Shown: positions 19,193 through 28,404, counted from the first letter of the stretch. The stretch: 64,000 nucleotides of DNA from Planktothrix rubescens CCAP 1459/22 (GCA_904830895.1 LR882958.1:5227501-5291500); one strand, 5' to 3'. Notes: generated from the letters alone by a model not told the origin. Program-made: numbers and translations.

Positions 19193-20113
19193 ATGAAGCA
19201 CGAGTCAATTGCGGAAAGATTTTGCCTCACGGCTCACGTTGTGTCAACCCTATTTGGATTAGCGGGGTTATTGTTTATTCTCCCTAACCCTGAACTGGTC
19301 GCTAATTTACCTCCGATGGGGATGAATATTTTCGTCTGGAGTATGGCGACCGGAGGCGTAGCCTATATTGTGTTTGGGGCGGCGACCCTGGCATTATATG
19401 GCTATAGGACTTTAGGGTTAGGAACAACCTTAGCCTTTATGATTCCATCCCTATTCTTATCCCTATCCAGTGAACTTTTAGGAACTAGCACCGGATTTCC
19501 CTTTGGTCATTATCAATATTTGAGTGGTTTAGGTTATAAAATCGCCGGACTGGTTCCCTTCACCATTCCCTTATCTTGGTTCTATATGGGCTTAACTTGC
19601 TATTTGTTAGCCCGGGCAGGTTTAAAATTAAAAATGGGAGATAGTTGGGTACGTCAACTTTCAGCCTTGGCATTAGGGGCTATATTACTAACAGCTTGGG
19701 ACTTAGTATTAGACCCAGCCATGAGTCAAGCTACTTTTCCTTTTTGGCAATTTCAAGAAGTTGGTGAATTTTTTGGAATGCCCTATCGTAATTTAGCTGG
19801 ATGGATGGGAACGGGCTTTATTTTTATGAGCGTTGGGGCGTTTTTATGGCGCAAAACTCCGATTGCTTTATCTCGCTCCCAATTAACTTTACCCCTAATT
19901 GTTTATATCACTAATTTCTTCTTTGGAGCGGCGATTACCGTTGTCGAATTAGATACCCGCTTCCTATTTCCCGTGGCTTTAAGTATTCTATTTGGAGTAG
20001 TTCCAGCGATCATTTTCTGGTGGAATGCTAAACCCTCTTTAGATACTATGGAAAGTTTATTATCTAGTGATAATATTACTACTCCCTCAGCCGTTGAAGT
20101 GGTTGCAAAGTAA
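19193..20113 (+). CDS. cruF: CruF carotenoid 1'-hydroxylase
   Basis: The start at 19193 is fixed by an AAGGAG ribosome-binding site at 19183-19188; a frame extension to 19160 lacks this. The product is an integral membrane protein of 306 residues with about seven helices, matching the CruF family: LTAHVVSTLFGLAGL, LGTSTGFPFGHYQY, SWFYMGLTCYLLAR, LTAWDLVLDPAMS and the FGMPYRNLAGW segment. CruF hydrates gamma-carotene at C-1' in myxol glycoside synthesis. cruG follows after 42 bp, the expected partner. Confidence 0.92.
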   Translation: MKHESIAERFCLTAHVVSTLFGLAGLLFILPNPELVANLPPMGMNIFVWSMATGGVAYIVFGAATLALYGYRTLGLGTTLAFMIPSLFLSLSSELLGTSTGFPFGHYQYLSGLGYKIAGLVPFTIPLSWFYMGLTCYLLARAGLKLKMGDSWVRQLSALALGAILLTAWDLVLDPAMSQATFPFWQFQEVGEFFGMPYRNLAGWMGTGFIFMSVGAFLWRKTPIALSRSQLTLPLIVYITNFFFGAAITVVELDTRFLFPVALSILFGVVPAIIFWWNAKPSLDTMESLLSSDNITTPSAVEVVAK

Positions 20114-20155
20114 GCATTAAGATTTAAAGAGGATGGGCTTTGCCCATTCTTTTTT

Positions 20156-21460
20156 ATGGGAATATATTTAATTATCCTGCTTTGTGTCTTTGTACCTTTG
20201 TGTTTCCTATTCCCTTTTATACTAATTTTAATGTTGAATCTAATTTTATTAACAATTCCTGATTTTTTACAGACTAATTCCTGGGTTATATTATTTTTTG
20301 GGGTGATATTATTCTTGCAAATTCCCGCTACAATTATTTTATTGTCTCGGTTATTAAAAGGAGCGATTCGGGTTCCCCCTCTACAGCCCCAAAACCCGAC
20401 TTTAGAACTCTTTGGAACGGTGAGTATTGTGGTTCCTACATTGAACGAAGCCGCCAGGGTAACGCCCTGTTTAGAAGGGCTAACACGGCAAAGTTATGAA
20501 GTCCGAGAAATCTTAATTGTTGATAGTCATTCCCAAGATGGAACCCAGGATATTGTTAAACAATTCGCTAAATCTGATCCGAGATTTAGACTAATTTTAG
20601 ATGATCCTTTACCTCCAGAATGGGTAGGTCGTCCTTGGGCTTTAAATACGGGTTTTTTAAATAGTTCTGAAAAAAGTGAATGGATTTTAGGCGTTGATGC
20701 GGATACTATACCACAACCGGGTTTAGTGGCGAGTGTGGTGAAAACTGCGATCGCAAATCAATATGATTTATTATCATTATCCTGTAAATTTATTCTCAAA
20801 TATCCGGGGGAATTGTGGTTACAACCTGCCCTATTAATGACTTTAGTTTATCGGTTTGGATCGCCGGATTTATCGCCACAAAAACCCGAACGGGTTATGG
20901 CGAATGGTCAATGTTTTTTATGTCGGCGTTCGGTATTAGAAAAAGTTGGGGGATATTCTAGTGCTAAAAATTCCTTTTGTGATGATGTCACCTTAGCTAG
21001 AAATATCGCTCAACAGGGTTTTAAAGTGGGGTTTTTAGATGGCGCAAATGTGTTAACTGTTAGAATGTATGATGGATTAAAAGATACTTGGGAGGGTTGG
21101 GGGCGATCGCTCGATCTCAAGGATGCTTGTTCTAAAACTCAATTGTGGGGAGATTTATTTCTATTATTAGCGGTTCAGGCGTTACCCTTACCATTATTAC
21201 TAATTAATCTAATCTTTTCCTCTAGTCTATCCTTACCCGGTTTTTTGAGTTCAACGCTATTAGGATTAAACGGTTTTTTAGTGTTTCTAAGAATAATATT
21301 AACCGCCGCAATTTCGTTATCTTATGATTTGAGTCAAGCTAAAATGCCTTGGGTATTTTGGTTATCTCCCCTGGCTGATCCGATCGCCGTATTAAGATTA
21401 TGGATATCAGCAACTCAGACCCAAATTCAATGGCGAGGGAGAACCTACGAAAAGAATTAA
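20156..21460 (+). CDS. cruG: CruG carotenoid 2'-O-glycosyltransferase
   Basis: 434 residues. One or two N-terminal membrane helices (to about residue 65) precede a family 2 glycosyltransferase domain: SIVVPTLNEAARVTPCLEGL, ILIVDSHSQDGTQDIVKQF, the metal-binding DADTIPQPG near residue 182, and NSFCDDVTLARNIAQQG. Further helices close the C-terminus. CruG attaches the sugar to the 2'-hydroxyl of myxol; the sugar donor is not decided by sequence. Directly downstream of cruF on the same strand, so the two form a carotenoid operon. Confidence 0.9.
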   Translation: MGIYLIILLCVFVPLCFLFPFILILMLNLILLTIPDFLQTNSWVILFFGVILFLQIPATIILLSRLLKGAIRVPPLQPQNPTLELFGTVSIVVPTLNEAARVTPCLEGLTRQSYEVREILIVDSHSQDGTQDIVKQFAKSDPRFRLILDDPLPPEWVGRPWALNTGFLNSSEKSEWILGVDADTIPQPGLVASVVKTAIANQYDLLSLSCKFILKYPGELWLQPALLMTLVYRFGSPDLSPQKPERVMANGQCFLCRRSVLEKVGGYSSAKNSFCDDVTLARNIAQQGFKVGFLDGANVLTVRMYDGLKDTWEGWGRSLDLKDACSKTQLWGDLFLLLAVQALPLPLLLINLIFSSSLSLPGFLSSTLLGLNGFLVFLRIILTAAISLSYDLSQAKMPWVFWLSPLADPIAVLRLWISATQTQIQWRGRTYEKN

Positions 21461-21485
21461 AACCCAACAATTGATGTTGACATCC

Positions 21486-21507
21486 GCCCCGGCGTGAATG
21501 CACGGGG
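21486..21507. repeat. IS200/IS605-like end hairpin (solo remnant)
   Basis: The word TGACATCC precedes a CCCCGG/CGTG...CACGGGG hairpin, similar to the end hairpins at 15980 and 36940. No second end or gene is visible, so this is at most a solo remnant. Confidence 0.4.
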
Positions 21508-21567
21508 ATTCCATCTATTTAAGCAGATCAAAAATTGATAGCTGCTCAAATGCTGGATAGGATAAAA

Positions 21568-21595
21568 TTCTCCCCCGTTATGAGGGAGAACTTTA
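21568..21595. terminator. Hairpin between convergent cruG and the small 89-residue gene
   Basis: TTCTCCCcCGTTATgAGGGAGAA forms a strong stem between the ends of two convergent genes. It is not followed by a clean T run on the plus strand, so intrinsic termination is plausible but not certain. Confidence 0.5.
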
Positions 21596-21639
21596 CTAAA
21601 TCAGTGCTCGATAATAAACAATCAACGGTCAGCAAACTG

Positions 21640-21909
21640 CTAGTTAACTCGTTCTAATTGCCAGAGAATTTGATTACCTTCTCGCCGCACTCTGGATACT
21701 TCCCAATTGCGCCATGCCCAGTTATCCCCTCGACTGGTGACAGCACTGGCATTAATATCCATGAGATCGGCCAGTTCAGAACTACTGATTAAGTAGCCCT
21801 TGGTAGCAATTTCATCAGCAATATGCAGGGTCTCGATCAAATTGCGAAGTTGGTTCACCCTAACCTCGCGCGGTAGGTTTTCTAGTGAATCATTAATTAA
21901 GTCAGTCAT
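21640..21909 (-). CDS. Small conserved cyanobacterial protein, function unknown
   Basis: 89 residues. The sequence DEIATKGYLISSSELADLMDINASAVTSRGDNWAWRNWEVSR has the look of a small helix-turn-helix module (ISSSELADLMDI.ASAVTSR), followed by a beta strand with EGNQILWQLER. I think related short proteins occur in other cyanobacteria, but no function is known. It lies 61 bp from rimM on the same strand and could be co-transcribed with it. Confidence 0.65.
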   Translation of the reverse strand: MTDLINDSLENLPREVRVNQLRNLIETLHIADEIATKGYLISSSELADLMDINASAVTSRGDNWAWRNWEVSRVRREGNQILWQLERVN

Positions 21910-21970
21910 GGCAAGATCTCAGACAGCAAGATTAGAGTCTATCATACAGCCTGTTAAGAAAAGGTTTAGT

Positions 21971-22588
21971 TCACACGGTTTCCTCAATTAACCCAGGGGG
22001 CGGGGTAATTTCAATCCGTTTTTGTTCTAAATCCACAATGGGAACAATCTCTTTAACAAAGGGAATTAAAACCGTAGGTAGGGGTTTAGGTTTACGTTTC
22101 TTTTTAGATTTACGATGAATTCCCTCTGGAATGGGTTCAGAAACGAGAGTATCTTGGGTGGAAGTTGGGGAATTCAACTCGACTTCGAGTAAATCATTCC
22201 CGGCTGAAATCACATCTATGACTTTTCCAATCACTTCCGCTTTTCTTTGGTCGAAGACTTCCAACCCAATTAAATCTAAAACATAAAATTCGCCTTCCTC
22301 TAAATAGGGACGATCTTGATCAGTAATCAACAAGGGACAGCCCTGTAACGCTTCCGCCTGATTCCGATCTTCAATTCCTTCAATTTCCACCACATAAATG
22401 CCTTTACTGGGCATTAAATAGCCGCCCAAAAATTCCACGGGTTCAGGTTCAGTTTGTCCGGGATGTAATAACCAGCGCTTTCCAGGTTCAATAAATCGTT
22501 CAGGAAAATCCGAATTGGGATAAACCCGTACTTCTCCTGTTAACCCGTGAGCCGCAACAATAGTCCCGATCTCGATCCACTCAGACAT
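21971..22588 (-). CDS. rimM: Ribosome maturation factor RimM
   Basis: 205 residues. The RimM N-domain is evident: IEIGTIVAAHGLTGEVRVYPNSDFPERF, GYLMPSKGIYVVEIEGIEDRNQAEALQGCPLLI; then the PRC barrel: EGEFYVLDLIGLEVFDQRKAEVIGKV.DVISAGNDLLEVEL and VLIPFVKEIVPIVDLEQKRIEITPPPGLIE. RimM binds S19 and helps mature the head of the 30S subunit. An insertion of about 25 residues rich in Lys (HRKSKKKRKPKP) interrupts the PRC barrel and may contact rRNA. It is divergent from the TPR gene with fewer than 90 bp between starts. Confidence 0.95.
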   Translation of the reverse strand: MSEWIEIGTIVAAHGLTGEVRVYPNSDFPERFIEPGKRWLLHPGQTEPEPVEFLGGYLMPSKGIYVVEIEGIEDRNQAEALQGCPLLITDQDRPYLEEGEFYVLDLIGLEVFDQRKAEVIGKVIDVISAGNDLLEVELNSPTSTQDTLVSEPIPEGIHRKSKKKRKPKPLPTVLIPFVKEIVPIVDLEQKRIEITPPPGLIEETV

Positions 22589-22675
22589 GATAATATTTTT
22601 TAATTCTTGCTGTTCTTCAATAATTTGATCCTGGGGATCTCCAATTTGGATTTCCTCAATTCACGCTTGGATGAT

Positions 22676-24049
22676 ATGAAAAACAAAAACAAATTTGCGC
22701 TCACCTTCGCCTTTTGTCGATTTGGGACATTTGGGAAGCTCACACCTAAGCTATTTGATCAACGGAGCTCGATTGCTACCGCTACTATTTTACTGTTTTT
22801 TACCACCTTATCCACAAATTCCTGGGCTCAGAATCCCACTTTATCAGAATCTTCTGTCCAAGAACAGGAGATTAAAAATCAAGTGGAAAATCAGGTTGAT
22901 AATACCTTCCGTCGCTATCTGGCATTATTAAGTTTAATTTTACTATTGTTATTGCTGTTGAATACGATCGCAGCTTGTGGAGTTTGGTTTTTACTGAAAA
23001 AATTAGCCCAACAAACGGCATCCGCAGAGCAGGAAATTGAAAGTCTTAAAACCGATACCCTGACGGAAATGGAACGGGTACTCACCGAAGCTAGACAAAT
23101 TTTATATCAATTGCAAAATAAAAATGATTTAGCCCATGAAACCTTACAAACTCTAACGACTCAAACTCCTTTACCTGTGATTGAAGCGGTTTGGGTGGAA
23201 CAGCCAGAAAACAATAAATCGGGTTCAGAGATTGGGGAATTATTACCCGAAACCCATGATCAATCTGTAACCGATGAAACAACAATCCCGGTAAATCTGG
23301 ATCAGGCAGTCTTAGTCCCGATTATATTACCTATTACCACTGAAAACGACAAAAATCAAACTCTGTCTGCGGTTGAAGTTGAAGAAAAATCTTCCGAGAC
23401 AACGGAAACAGAAACTCCAGCCGCAGAAGTTGAACCGGAAGAACAACTTAGACAAGCGATTAGTTTAGCCAAACAGGGAGATAAATTATTTTTAGAGGGG
23501 GATTTAGAATCGGCAGTTCAAAGTTATGATGAGGGGTTAAAATTTAAACCGGATTTGGCAGAAGTTTGGAATAATCGAGGGGTAGCACTGACCCGGTTAC
23601 AACGGTATCATGAGGCGATTGTTTCCTATGAAAGTGCGATTCAATTGCGATATAATTATGCCGATGCTTGGAATAATCGAGGAGTGGCTTTAGGAAAACT
23701 CAATCATTATGAAGCTGCGATTTTATCCTACCAACGGGCTATTGATTTAAAGTCTAATTATATGGATGCCTGGAATAATCAGGGCTTTGCTTTAGCTAAA
23801 CTGCAAAAGTATGATGATGCGATTTCATCATATAATCAAGCTGCAAAAATTCGTCCTGATTTTTACCGAATTTGGTATAATAAAGCCCGATGTTATGCGG
23901 TTCAAGGGCAAGTAGAGTTAGCCTTGGAAAATTTAAAACGGGCAATACGGTTGAATCCCGAAGCCTGTAAAAAGTTGGTTAAACGGGAAACGGATTTTGA
24001 CCCGATTCGAGAGGATAAAAACTTTAAAAAGTTAAATTTTGATTCCTAA
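22676..24049 (+). CDS. Membrane-anchored coiled-coil TPR protein
   Basis: ATG at 22676 is used; the longer frame starts with TTG at 22607. A hydrophobic signal-like segment (SIATATILLFFTTLSTNSWAQ) is followed by a short polar part and a leucine-rich helix (YLALLSLILLLLLLLNTIAACGV). Then comes a coiled coil with EMERVLTEARQILYQLQ, an acidic linker of about 100 residues, and four TPR units from about residue 275: AEVWNNRGVALTRLQRYHEA, ADAWNNRGVALGKL, MDAWNNQGFALAKLQKY, YRIWYNKARCYAVQG. TPRs bind partner proteins; the partner is unknown. The next gene shares its N-terminal design. Confidence 0.85.
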   Translation: MKNKNKFALTFAFCRFGTFGKLTPKLFDQRSSIATATILLFFTTLSTNSWAQNPTLSESSVQEQEIKNQVENQVDNTFRRYLALLSLILLLLLLLNTIAACGVWFLLKKLAQQTASAEQEIESLKTDTLTEMERVLTEARQILYQLQNKNDLAHETLQTLTTQTPLPVIEAVWVEQPENNKSGSEIGELLPETHDQSVTDETTIPVNLDQAVLVPIILPITTENDKNQTLSAVEVEEKSSETTETETPAAEVEPEEQLRQAISLAKQGDKLFLEGDLESAVQSYDEGLKFKPDLAEVWNNRGVALTRLQRYHEAIVSYESAIQLRYNYADAWNNRGVALGKLNHYEAAILSYQRAIDLKSNYMDAWNNQGFALAKLQKYDDAISSYNQAAKIRPDFYRIWYNKARCYAVQGQVELALENLKRAIRLNPEACKKLVKRETDFDPIREDKNFKKLNFDS

Positions 24050-24062
24050 TTATTGAAATTAA

Positions 24063-24641
24063 ATGAATATAATTGAATTAATTTTGGTTGGTTTTTCTGC
24101 TTGTTTTAGTATTTTTTATCCAGATTTATTTGATTATAAATCTTCTAAATATCAAGATTTAATTAGTCAGGATTCTGACAATTTCTTGGCAATATCCTAT
24201 ACTAGCAGCAATGGCGTAGATGCTACCAGGCTGGATCGCATGGTAATTAGAGATTTAGTTCAAACTGAAATTTCTCAGAGTTTCAGGAGGGTTCACCCTT
24301 TATTATCAACTTGGATTTTAGTCGCTGTTTTGGTTCCCAGTGCTAGTGTGTTAAGTATTTTAATTTTGTTTTTTAAAATTACGCGAGATAGCCGGAAATT
24401 CTCTCAACATTTAGAGACTTTAAAAGATGATTTTATTCCTGAATTTTATGCTAGAATTGGCGAAGCCCAGGATATTGTTTATGATCTCCAAGATTCTTTT
24501 CAAGTCACCGAAGAAGCGATTCAAGGAATACAAGCAAGGCTAGACTCTCTTTCAACTCAAGATGATGATTTGGAAGAATATACGGTAGAAGATGATAAAC
24601 ACAGACTCAGAAATCGACGGGTGACAGCATCCAAAAGTTAA
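24063..24641 (+). CDS. Membrane coiled-coil protein, paralogous to the N-terminal part of the preceding TPR protein
   Basis: 192 residues, 13 bp after the TPR gene. The N-terminus ([20 protein letters not shown]) is a signal or anchor. A second membrane helix at about 80-108 ([23 protein letters not shown]) follows the word [10 protein letters not shown]; the upstream TPR protein has TFRRYLALLS in the same place. After it, [10 protein letters not shown] in a coiled coil corresponds to EARQILYQLQ in the TPR protein. No other domain is seen. The two probably work together at the membrane; their role is unknown. Confidence 0.7.
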   Translation: MNIIELILVGFSACFSIFYPDLFDYKSSKYQDLISQDSDNFLAISYTSSNGVDATRLDRMVIRDLVQTEISQSFRRVHPLLSTWILVAVLVPSASVLSILILFFKITRDSRKFSQHLETLKDDFIPEFYARIGEAQDIVYDLQDSFQVTEEAIQGIQARLDSLSTQDDDLEEYTVEDDKHRLRNRRVTASKS

Positions 24642-24660
24642 ATTTCTATGTTTCAAAGGT

Positions 24661-24795
24661 CTTAAGTACCTAAACAAAATTAATTACACATCCTCTACCC
24701 TGTTCCCTCCCCCCCCCAAGCCCCCCGTGCACGGGGGGTTTGGGGGGGCTGTTCCCTCTCTCAACTAGGTAATTTATTTTGTGCAACTACTTAGT
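24661..24795. mobile_element. MITE (~135 bp) with the ends of the ISAs1-like element at 62563-63788
   Basis: The ends are imperfect inverted repeats (TTAAGTACCTAAACAAAAT.. and, reversed, CTAAGTAGTTGCACAAAAT..). The left 80 bp are a near-identical inverted copy of 63700-63788, and the right 55 bp an inverted near-copy of 62563-62612. The middle is the GC-rich palindrome CCCCCCGTGCACGGGGGG at 24721-24737. There is no coding capacity. It is therefore a deletion derivative of that element in opposite orientation, mobilised by the same transposase. Confidence 0.75.
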
Positions 24796-24906
24796 AAAAG
24801 TAAATTAATTATAAAGAAGTCCGTAGCTAGTGTTAAGCATGATACAATTTCCTATATTCTGCACATATAGCAGAAAAACATATCTAGCCAACGAAGGAAA
24901 AAACTA

Positions 24907-26376
24907 ATGATGACCACAGAACGTTTCAAAAAATTTACAATTTTACATTCAAATGATATGCACGGAGACTTTCTCGCAGAAGCGAAAAGTGGAGAAGGTA
25001 ATCTAATCGGGGGATTATCCTTGCTTTCTGGATATATCAATAAAGTCCGTCAAGAAGAGAAAAATGTGCTTTATACGATTTCTGGAGATATGCTCCAAGG
25101 ATCGATGATTGATACGGAATTTAAGGGACTTTCAACGATAGAAATTATGAACTATCTAGCTCCAAATGTAGTGACGCTGGGTAATCATGAATTGGATTAT
25201 GGATTCCCGCATTTATTGTTTTTGGAAAAGATGGCAAATTTTCCAATCGTTAATGCTAACTTGTATATTAAAAAGTATGGCAAACGATTGATGAACCCCT
25301 ATCTAATCCTGAATATAGATGGATTTGATATCATGTTCATTGGCATCGTAACGGAAGAAGTTTTAAAAGCTTTAAAACTAGATACCAGTATTAGTACATT
25401 TGTGGGTTTGGAAGATGCCGCAGCCGAAGTTGGTAAAATTTGCAATACCTACAAAAATGAAGATATTGACCTCACAATTCTCTTGACCCACATTGGTTTT
25501 GAAGAAGATAAAAAACTAGCGGCAATGCTAGATCCGGCATGGGGTGTAGATATGATCATTGGCGGACACTCCCATACCCTTTTAGAACAACCAGCGCAAG
25601 TTAACAACATTTTGATCGCACAAGCAGCGGTTGGGTCAGATCAAATTGGACGGTTTGATATTGTAGTCGATGATGATACCAACAGCATTGTGGAATGGAA
25701 ATGGGAACTGGTTCCTATCAATAGCACGGTTGCAGAGCCGGATATGGTTTTGGAAAACTTTATTGCAACTTATAAAGAAGAAGTTGATCGCAAATATAAC
25801 CGAATTATTTGTCGATTATCACGTGAACTGATTCATCCTTGTCGTGAAGTCGAAACTGCATTGGGTAACTTAATCACCGATGTTTTAGCCCAAACCGATT
25901 TGATTGATGTTGTTTTGATCGGAAGTGGTTCGATCCGGGGGTCAAAATTAGGGCCTTTAGTTACTTTAGGCGATTTGAAAAAAACTTATCCTTACGATGG
26001 GCCCCTTTATAAAGTGAAAATTACTGGGCTACAGATGAAAAAAATCTTTAGCTACTTTATGAGACCAGAGAACAGAATTCCGGGTGAAGGAAATTGTTTC
26101 CAGGTTAACAAAGGCATTCAGGCAATTTATAATAATGCTGAGAAAAAACTAGAGTCTTTAAGCATTAATGGAAACCCTGTACAAGACGATGCACAATATA
26201 CCCTTTGTCTCCAGGAATATCATTATAAAAATTCAGTGGTCAGTCTCAATATGACACCTGAAGAATTAGGGACTCCCAAGGTGGTGACCACATCTGCTCA
26301 ACAAGTTCTGGAAGAATATCTAAGTTCTCATCAACTTTTAGATAACGAAGTTGAAGGAAGATTAGTCTACCCATAG
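24907..26376 (+). CDS. 5'-nucleotidase / UshA-type metallophosphatase without signal peptide
   Basis: 489 residues. The N-terminal calcineurin-like domain has all metal motifs: ILHSNDMHGD (15-24), ISGDMLQGS, TLGNHELDYG, LLTHIGFEED and GGHSHTLLEQ. The C-terminal nucleotidase domain follows (ETALGNLITDVLAQ..., GSIRGSKLGPLVTLGDLKKTYPYDG, YTLCLQEYH). Such enzymes release phosphate from nucleotides or UDP-sugars and are usually exported. Here the protein begins MMTTERFKKFTILHSND with no signal peptide, so a cytoplasmic place is likely unless it is exported another way. A MITE lies upstream. Confidence 0.88.
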   Translation: MMTTERFKKFTILHSNDMHGDFLAEAKSGEGNLIGGLSLLSGYINKVRQEEKNVLYTISGDMLQGSMIDTEFKGLSTIEIMNYLAPNVVTLGNHELDYGFPHLLFLEKMANFPIVNANLYIKKYGKRLMNPYLILNIDGFDIMFIGIVTEEVLKALKLDTSISTFVGLEDAAAEVGKICNTYKNEDIDLTILLTHIGFEEDKKLAAMLDPAWGVDMIIGGHSHTLLEQPAQVNNILIAQAAVGSDQIGRFDIVVDDDTNSIVEWKWELVPINSTVAEPDMVLENFIATYKEEVDRKYNRIICRLSRELIHPCREVETALGNLITDVLAQTDLIDVVLIGSGSIRGSKLGPLVTLGDLKKTYPYDGPLYKVKITGLQMKKIFSYFMRPENRIPGEGNCFQVNKGIQAIYNNAEKKLESLSINGNPVQDDAQYTLCLQEYHYKNSVVSLNMTPEELGTPKVVTTSAQQVLEEYLSSHQLLDNEVEGRLVYP

Positions 26377-26570
26377 GTCATATTTCCGAATCAGATTTGG
26401 AACGTGAGTTTGATAGAGTGCGATCGCCTAGTCGTCGCCTGTCGGATCGCTCTTTTATGGGGTTTTGAGGAACAATCAGATCAAAACCCCAGGGAGTATG
26501 TAGGCGATCGCATCTCATTAAAAACTCTCTACCCAGATGAAATCTTCTTCCCAAGCGAAAATATCTACCT

Positions 26571-27494
26571 ATGCGTTTTATTAGTGTTAAAACCGATTTT
26601 GGGTTCAAAAAAGTCTTTGCTTCTCCCCAGAGCAAAAATGTCTTGATCAGCTTCCTTAATGCTATGATCTATGACGGACAACCGACTATTGAAGACTTAG
26701 AAATTATTGACCCTTATGCGGCTGGAACTGTTACGGGATTAAAAGATAGTTATTTGGATGTTAAAGCTAAAATCACTGGAAATAAAACGGTAATTGTTGA
26801 AATGCAGGTGATTAATGTTCCTGCTTTTACCAAGCGAGTTATTTATAATGCGGCTAAAAGCTACGCCACTCAACTCAAACCCAGAGAGGGATATTCTAAG
26901 TTAAATCCCATAATTGCATTAACAATTACGGATTTTGTGTTATTTAAAAATAACGATAAATTTCTCTCCCATTTTGTCTTCCAAGAACTAGAAAACAAGT
27001 TCGAGTATCCTGAACGAGAAATCGAGTTAGTTTTTATAGAATTGCCTAAATTCAATCAAGAATTAGAACAACTGGAAAATCTGTCTCAAAGCTGGGCTTA
27101 TTTTATTAAAAACGTTTCTCAAATGGAACAAATTCCAGAGGAATTATCATCGGTTGTCGAAATTCAAACGGCTTTTGAACTGGCAAATCGAGCCAACTTA
27201 ACCCTAGATGAATTAGAAAAACTAGAAAAACGAGAAATGTTTTTTGAAGACCAAAAAGGGTCTATTCTTAAAGGCATAGAAGATGGCAGAATCCTAGGAA
27301 TTAAGCAAGGAATTATTGAAGGTAAATCATCATTAATTCTACGTCAAATTTCTCGATTATTGGGTGAAATATCATCACAAACTCAGGCAAGTATCCGACA
27401 GTTAAACTCTGACCAATTAGAGAATTTAGCAGAAGCGGTTTTAGACTTTAAAACGGTAGAAGATTTGTTAGTTTGGCTGTCAAAAGTTAGATAA
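26571..27494 (+). CDS. Rpn family PD-(D/E)XK nuclease (recombination-promoting nuclease/transposase-like)
   Basis: 307 residues. The N-terminus is typical of the Rpn/PDDEXK_2 family: ISVKTDFGFKKVFASPQSKNVLISFLNAMI, then the nuclease core SYLDVKAKITGNKTVIVEMQV (Asp and E-x-Q), and FTKRVIYNAAKSYATQLKPREGY. The C-terminal ~90 residues are helical with an alternating IKQGIIEGK-type unit. Rpn proteins cleave DNA in vitro and are numerous in cyanobacteria; some have been proposed as defence elements. No partner gene is adjacent. Confidence 0.88.
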   Translation: MRFISVKTDFGFKKVFASPQSKNVLISFLNAMIYDGQPTIEDLEIIDPYAAGTVTGLKDSYLDVKAKITGNKTVIVEMQVINVPAFTKRVIYNAAKSYATQLKPREGYSKLNPIIALTITDFVLFKNNDKFLSHFVFQELENKFEYPEREIELVFIELPKFNQELEQLENLSQSWAYFIKNVSQMEQIPEELSSVVEIQTAFELANRANLTLDELEKLEKREMFFEDQKGSILKGIEDGRILGIKQGIIEGKSSLILRQISRLLGEISSQTQASIRQLNSDQLENLAEAVLDFKTVEDLLVWLSKVR

Positions 27495-27508
27495 AGAAAC
27501 TGTTATAG

Positions 27509-27555
27509 CCCCCCCAAACCCCCCGTGCACGGGGGCTAGGGGGGGAGGGAATAGG
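27509..27555. repeat. GTGCAC-centred GC-rich palindrome
   Basis: A copy of the CCCCCCGTGCACGGGGG palindrome flanked by TTTGG/CTAGG and GGGAATAGGGAATAG runs. It lies between the facing ends of the rpn and RTX genes and could act as a terminator stem. Confidence 0.7.
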
Positions 27556-27612
27556 GAATAGGGAATAGCCGCGTCGTGAGCCGTGAGCCAGTCCCTTTTG
27601 ATTCTGAGTTAA

Positions 27613-28404
27613 TTAAATAAACACATATTGGTTACTGTCTAATGTTGATGAAATATTGCCTTGAACAACTGCTAATAACTGTTGTGACCCATCACCATTC
27701 AGTTTGAAAATTGCCACTCCTGCGGGTACATTGGAGGGCAAATTACCAATAGTATATAAATCGGGAGTACCACCTAACAGTAACTTATCTTCATCCCCAT
27801 TAAAATCCGTAACCAGGGTATAACCTAAATTATCATTGGAAATACCTAACAGGGTATCATTGCCCCGGTCGCCTAAGAGCAAATCGTTTCCCGTCCCACC
27901 AATTAAACTATCATTACCCTGACCGCCATAAATGCTATCATCCCCACCATCACCAAACAGTGTATCCTCGTCGTTATTCCCAAATACGATATCGGGGTCT
28001 GGCCCCCCATAAACCGTATCAATTCCGATATCACCAAATAGAGTATCAATTCCTTCACTGCCTATGAGTAAATCATTCCCTTGACCGGAAAATAGAATAT
28101 CATTTCCATTTTGTCCTTCAAGAAAATCATCCCCCTGGAAACCAATAATAGTGTCGTTTCCATCTCGAGCCGGGATGACATCACGAACATTAGTTCCTTC
28201 TAAAATATCATCATTTTTTGTCCCAATCAGCGATGCAGCCGGGGTTAAGGGTGCGATTTGATCTCCATTACGTCGTAAAAAGAAAGAGTCTGCACCCTCA
28301 CCGCCGATGAGGGTATCCACTTCATCATTAAAGACAATTACGGCTGGGGTCGCAGGGATCGTTTCTCTGGAAACTGGGACAGATACAAATGGAAAGTTTG
28401 ACAT
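27613..28404 (-). CDS. RTX-type calcium-binding repeat protein
   Basis: 263 residues. Residues ~60-190 are tandem RTX nonapeptides of the form GGxGxDxxx (for example GNDILFSGQGNDLLIGSEG, DGGDDSIYGGQGNDSLIGG), which fold as a calcium-bound parallel beta roll. There is no N-terminal signal peptide; RTX proteins are normally exported by type I secretion through a C-terminal signal, and the C-terminal ~60 residues (LLLGGTPDLYTIGNLPSN... LDSNQYVFI) fit such a cyanobacterial end. No protease or lipase domain is present, so it may be a surface or extracellular structural protein. No ABC exporter is encoded nearby. Confidence 0.85.
   Translation of the reverse strand: MSNFPFVSVPVSRETIPATPAVIVFNDEVDTLIGGEGADSFFLRRNGDQIAPLTPAASLIGTKNDDILEGTNVRDVIPARDGNDTIIGFQGDDFLEGQNGNDILFSGQGNDLLIGSEGIDTLFGDIGIDTVYGGPDPDIVFGNNDEDTLFGDGGDDSIYGGQGNDSLIGGTGNDLLLGDRGNDTLLGISNDNLGYTLVTDFNGDEDKLLLGGTPDLYTIGNLPSNVPAGVAIFKLNGDGSQQLLAVVQGNISSTLDSNQYVFI

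Noticed and set aside
26404-26646. An 80-codon frame before the rpn gene
   Set aside because: It overlaps the rpn start in another frame and has no ribosome-binding site or family likeness.
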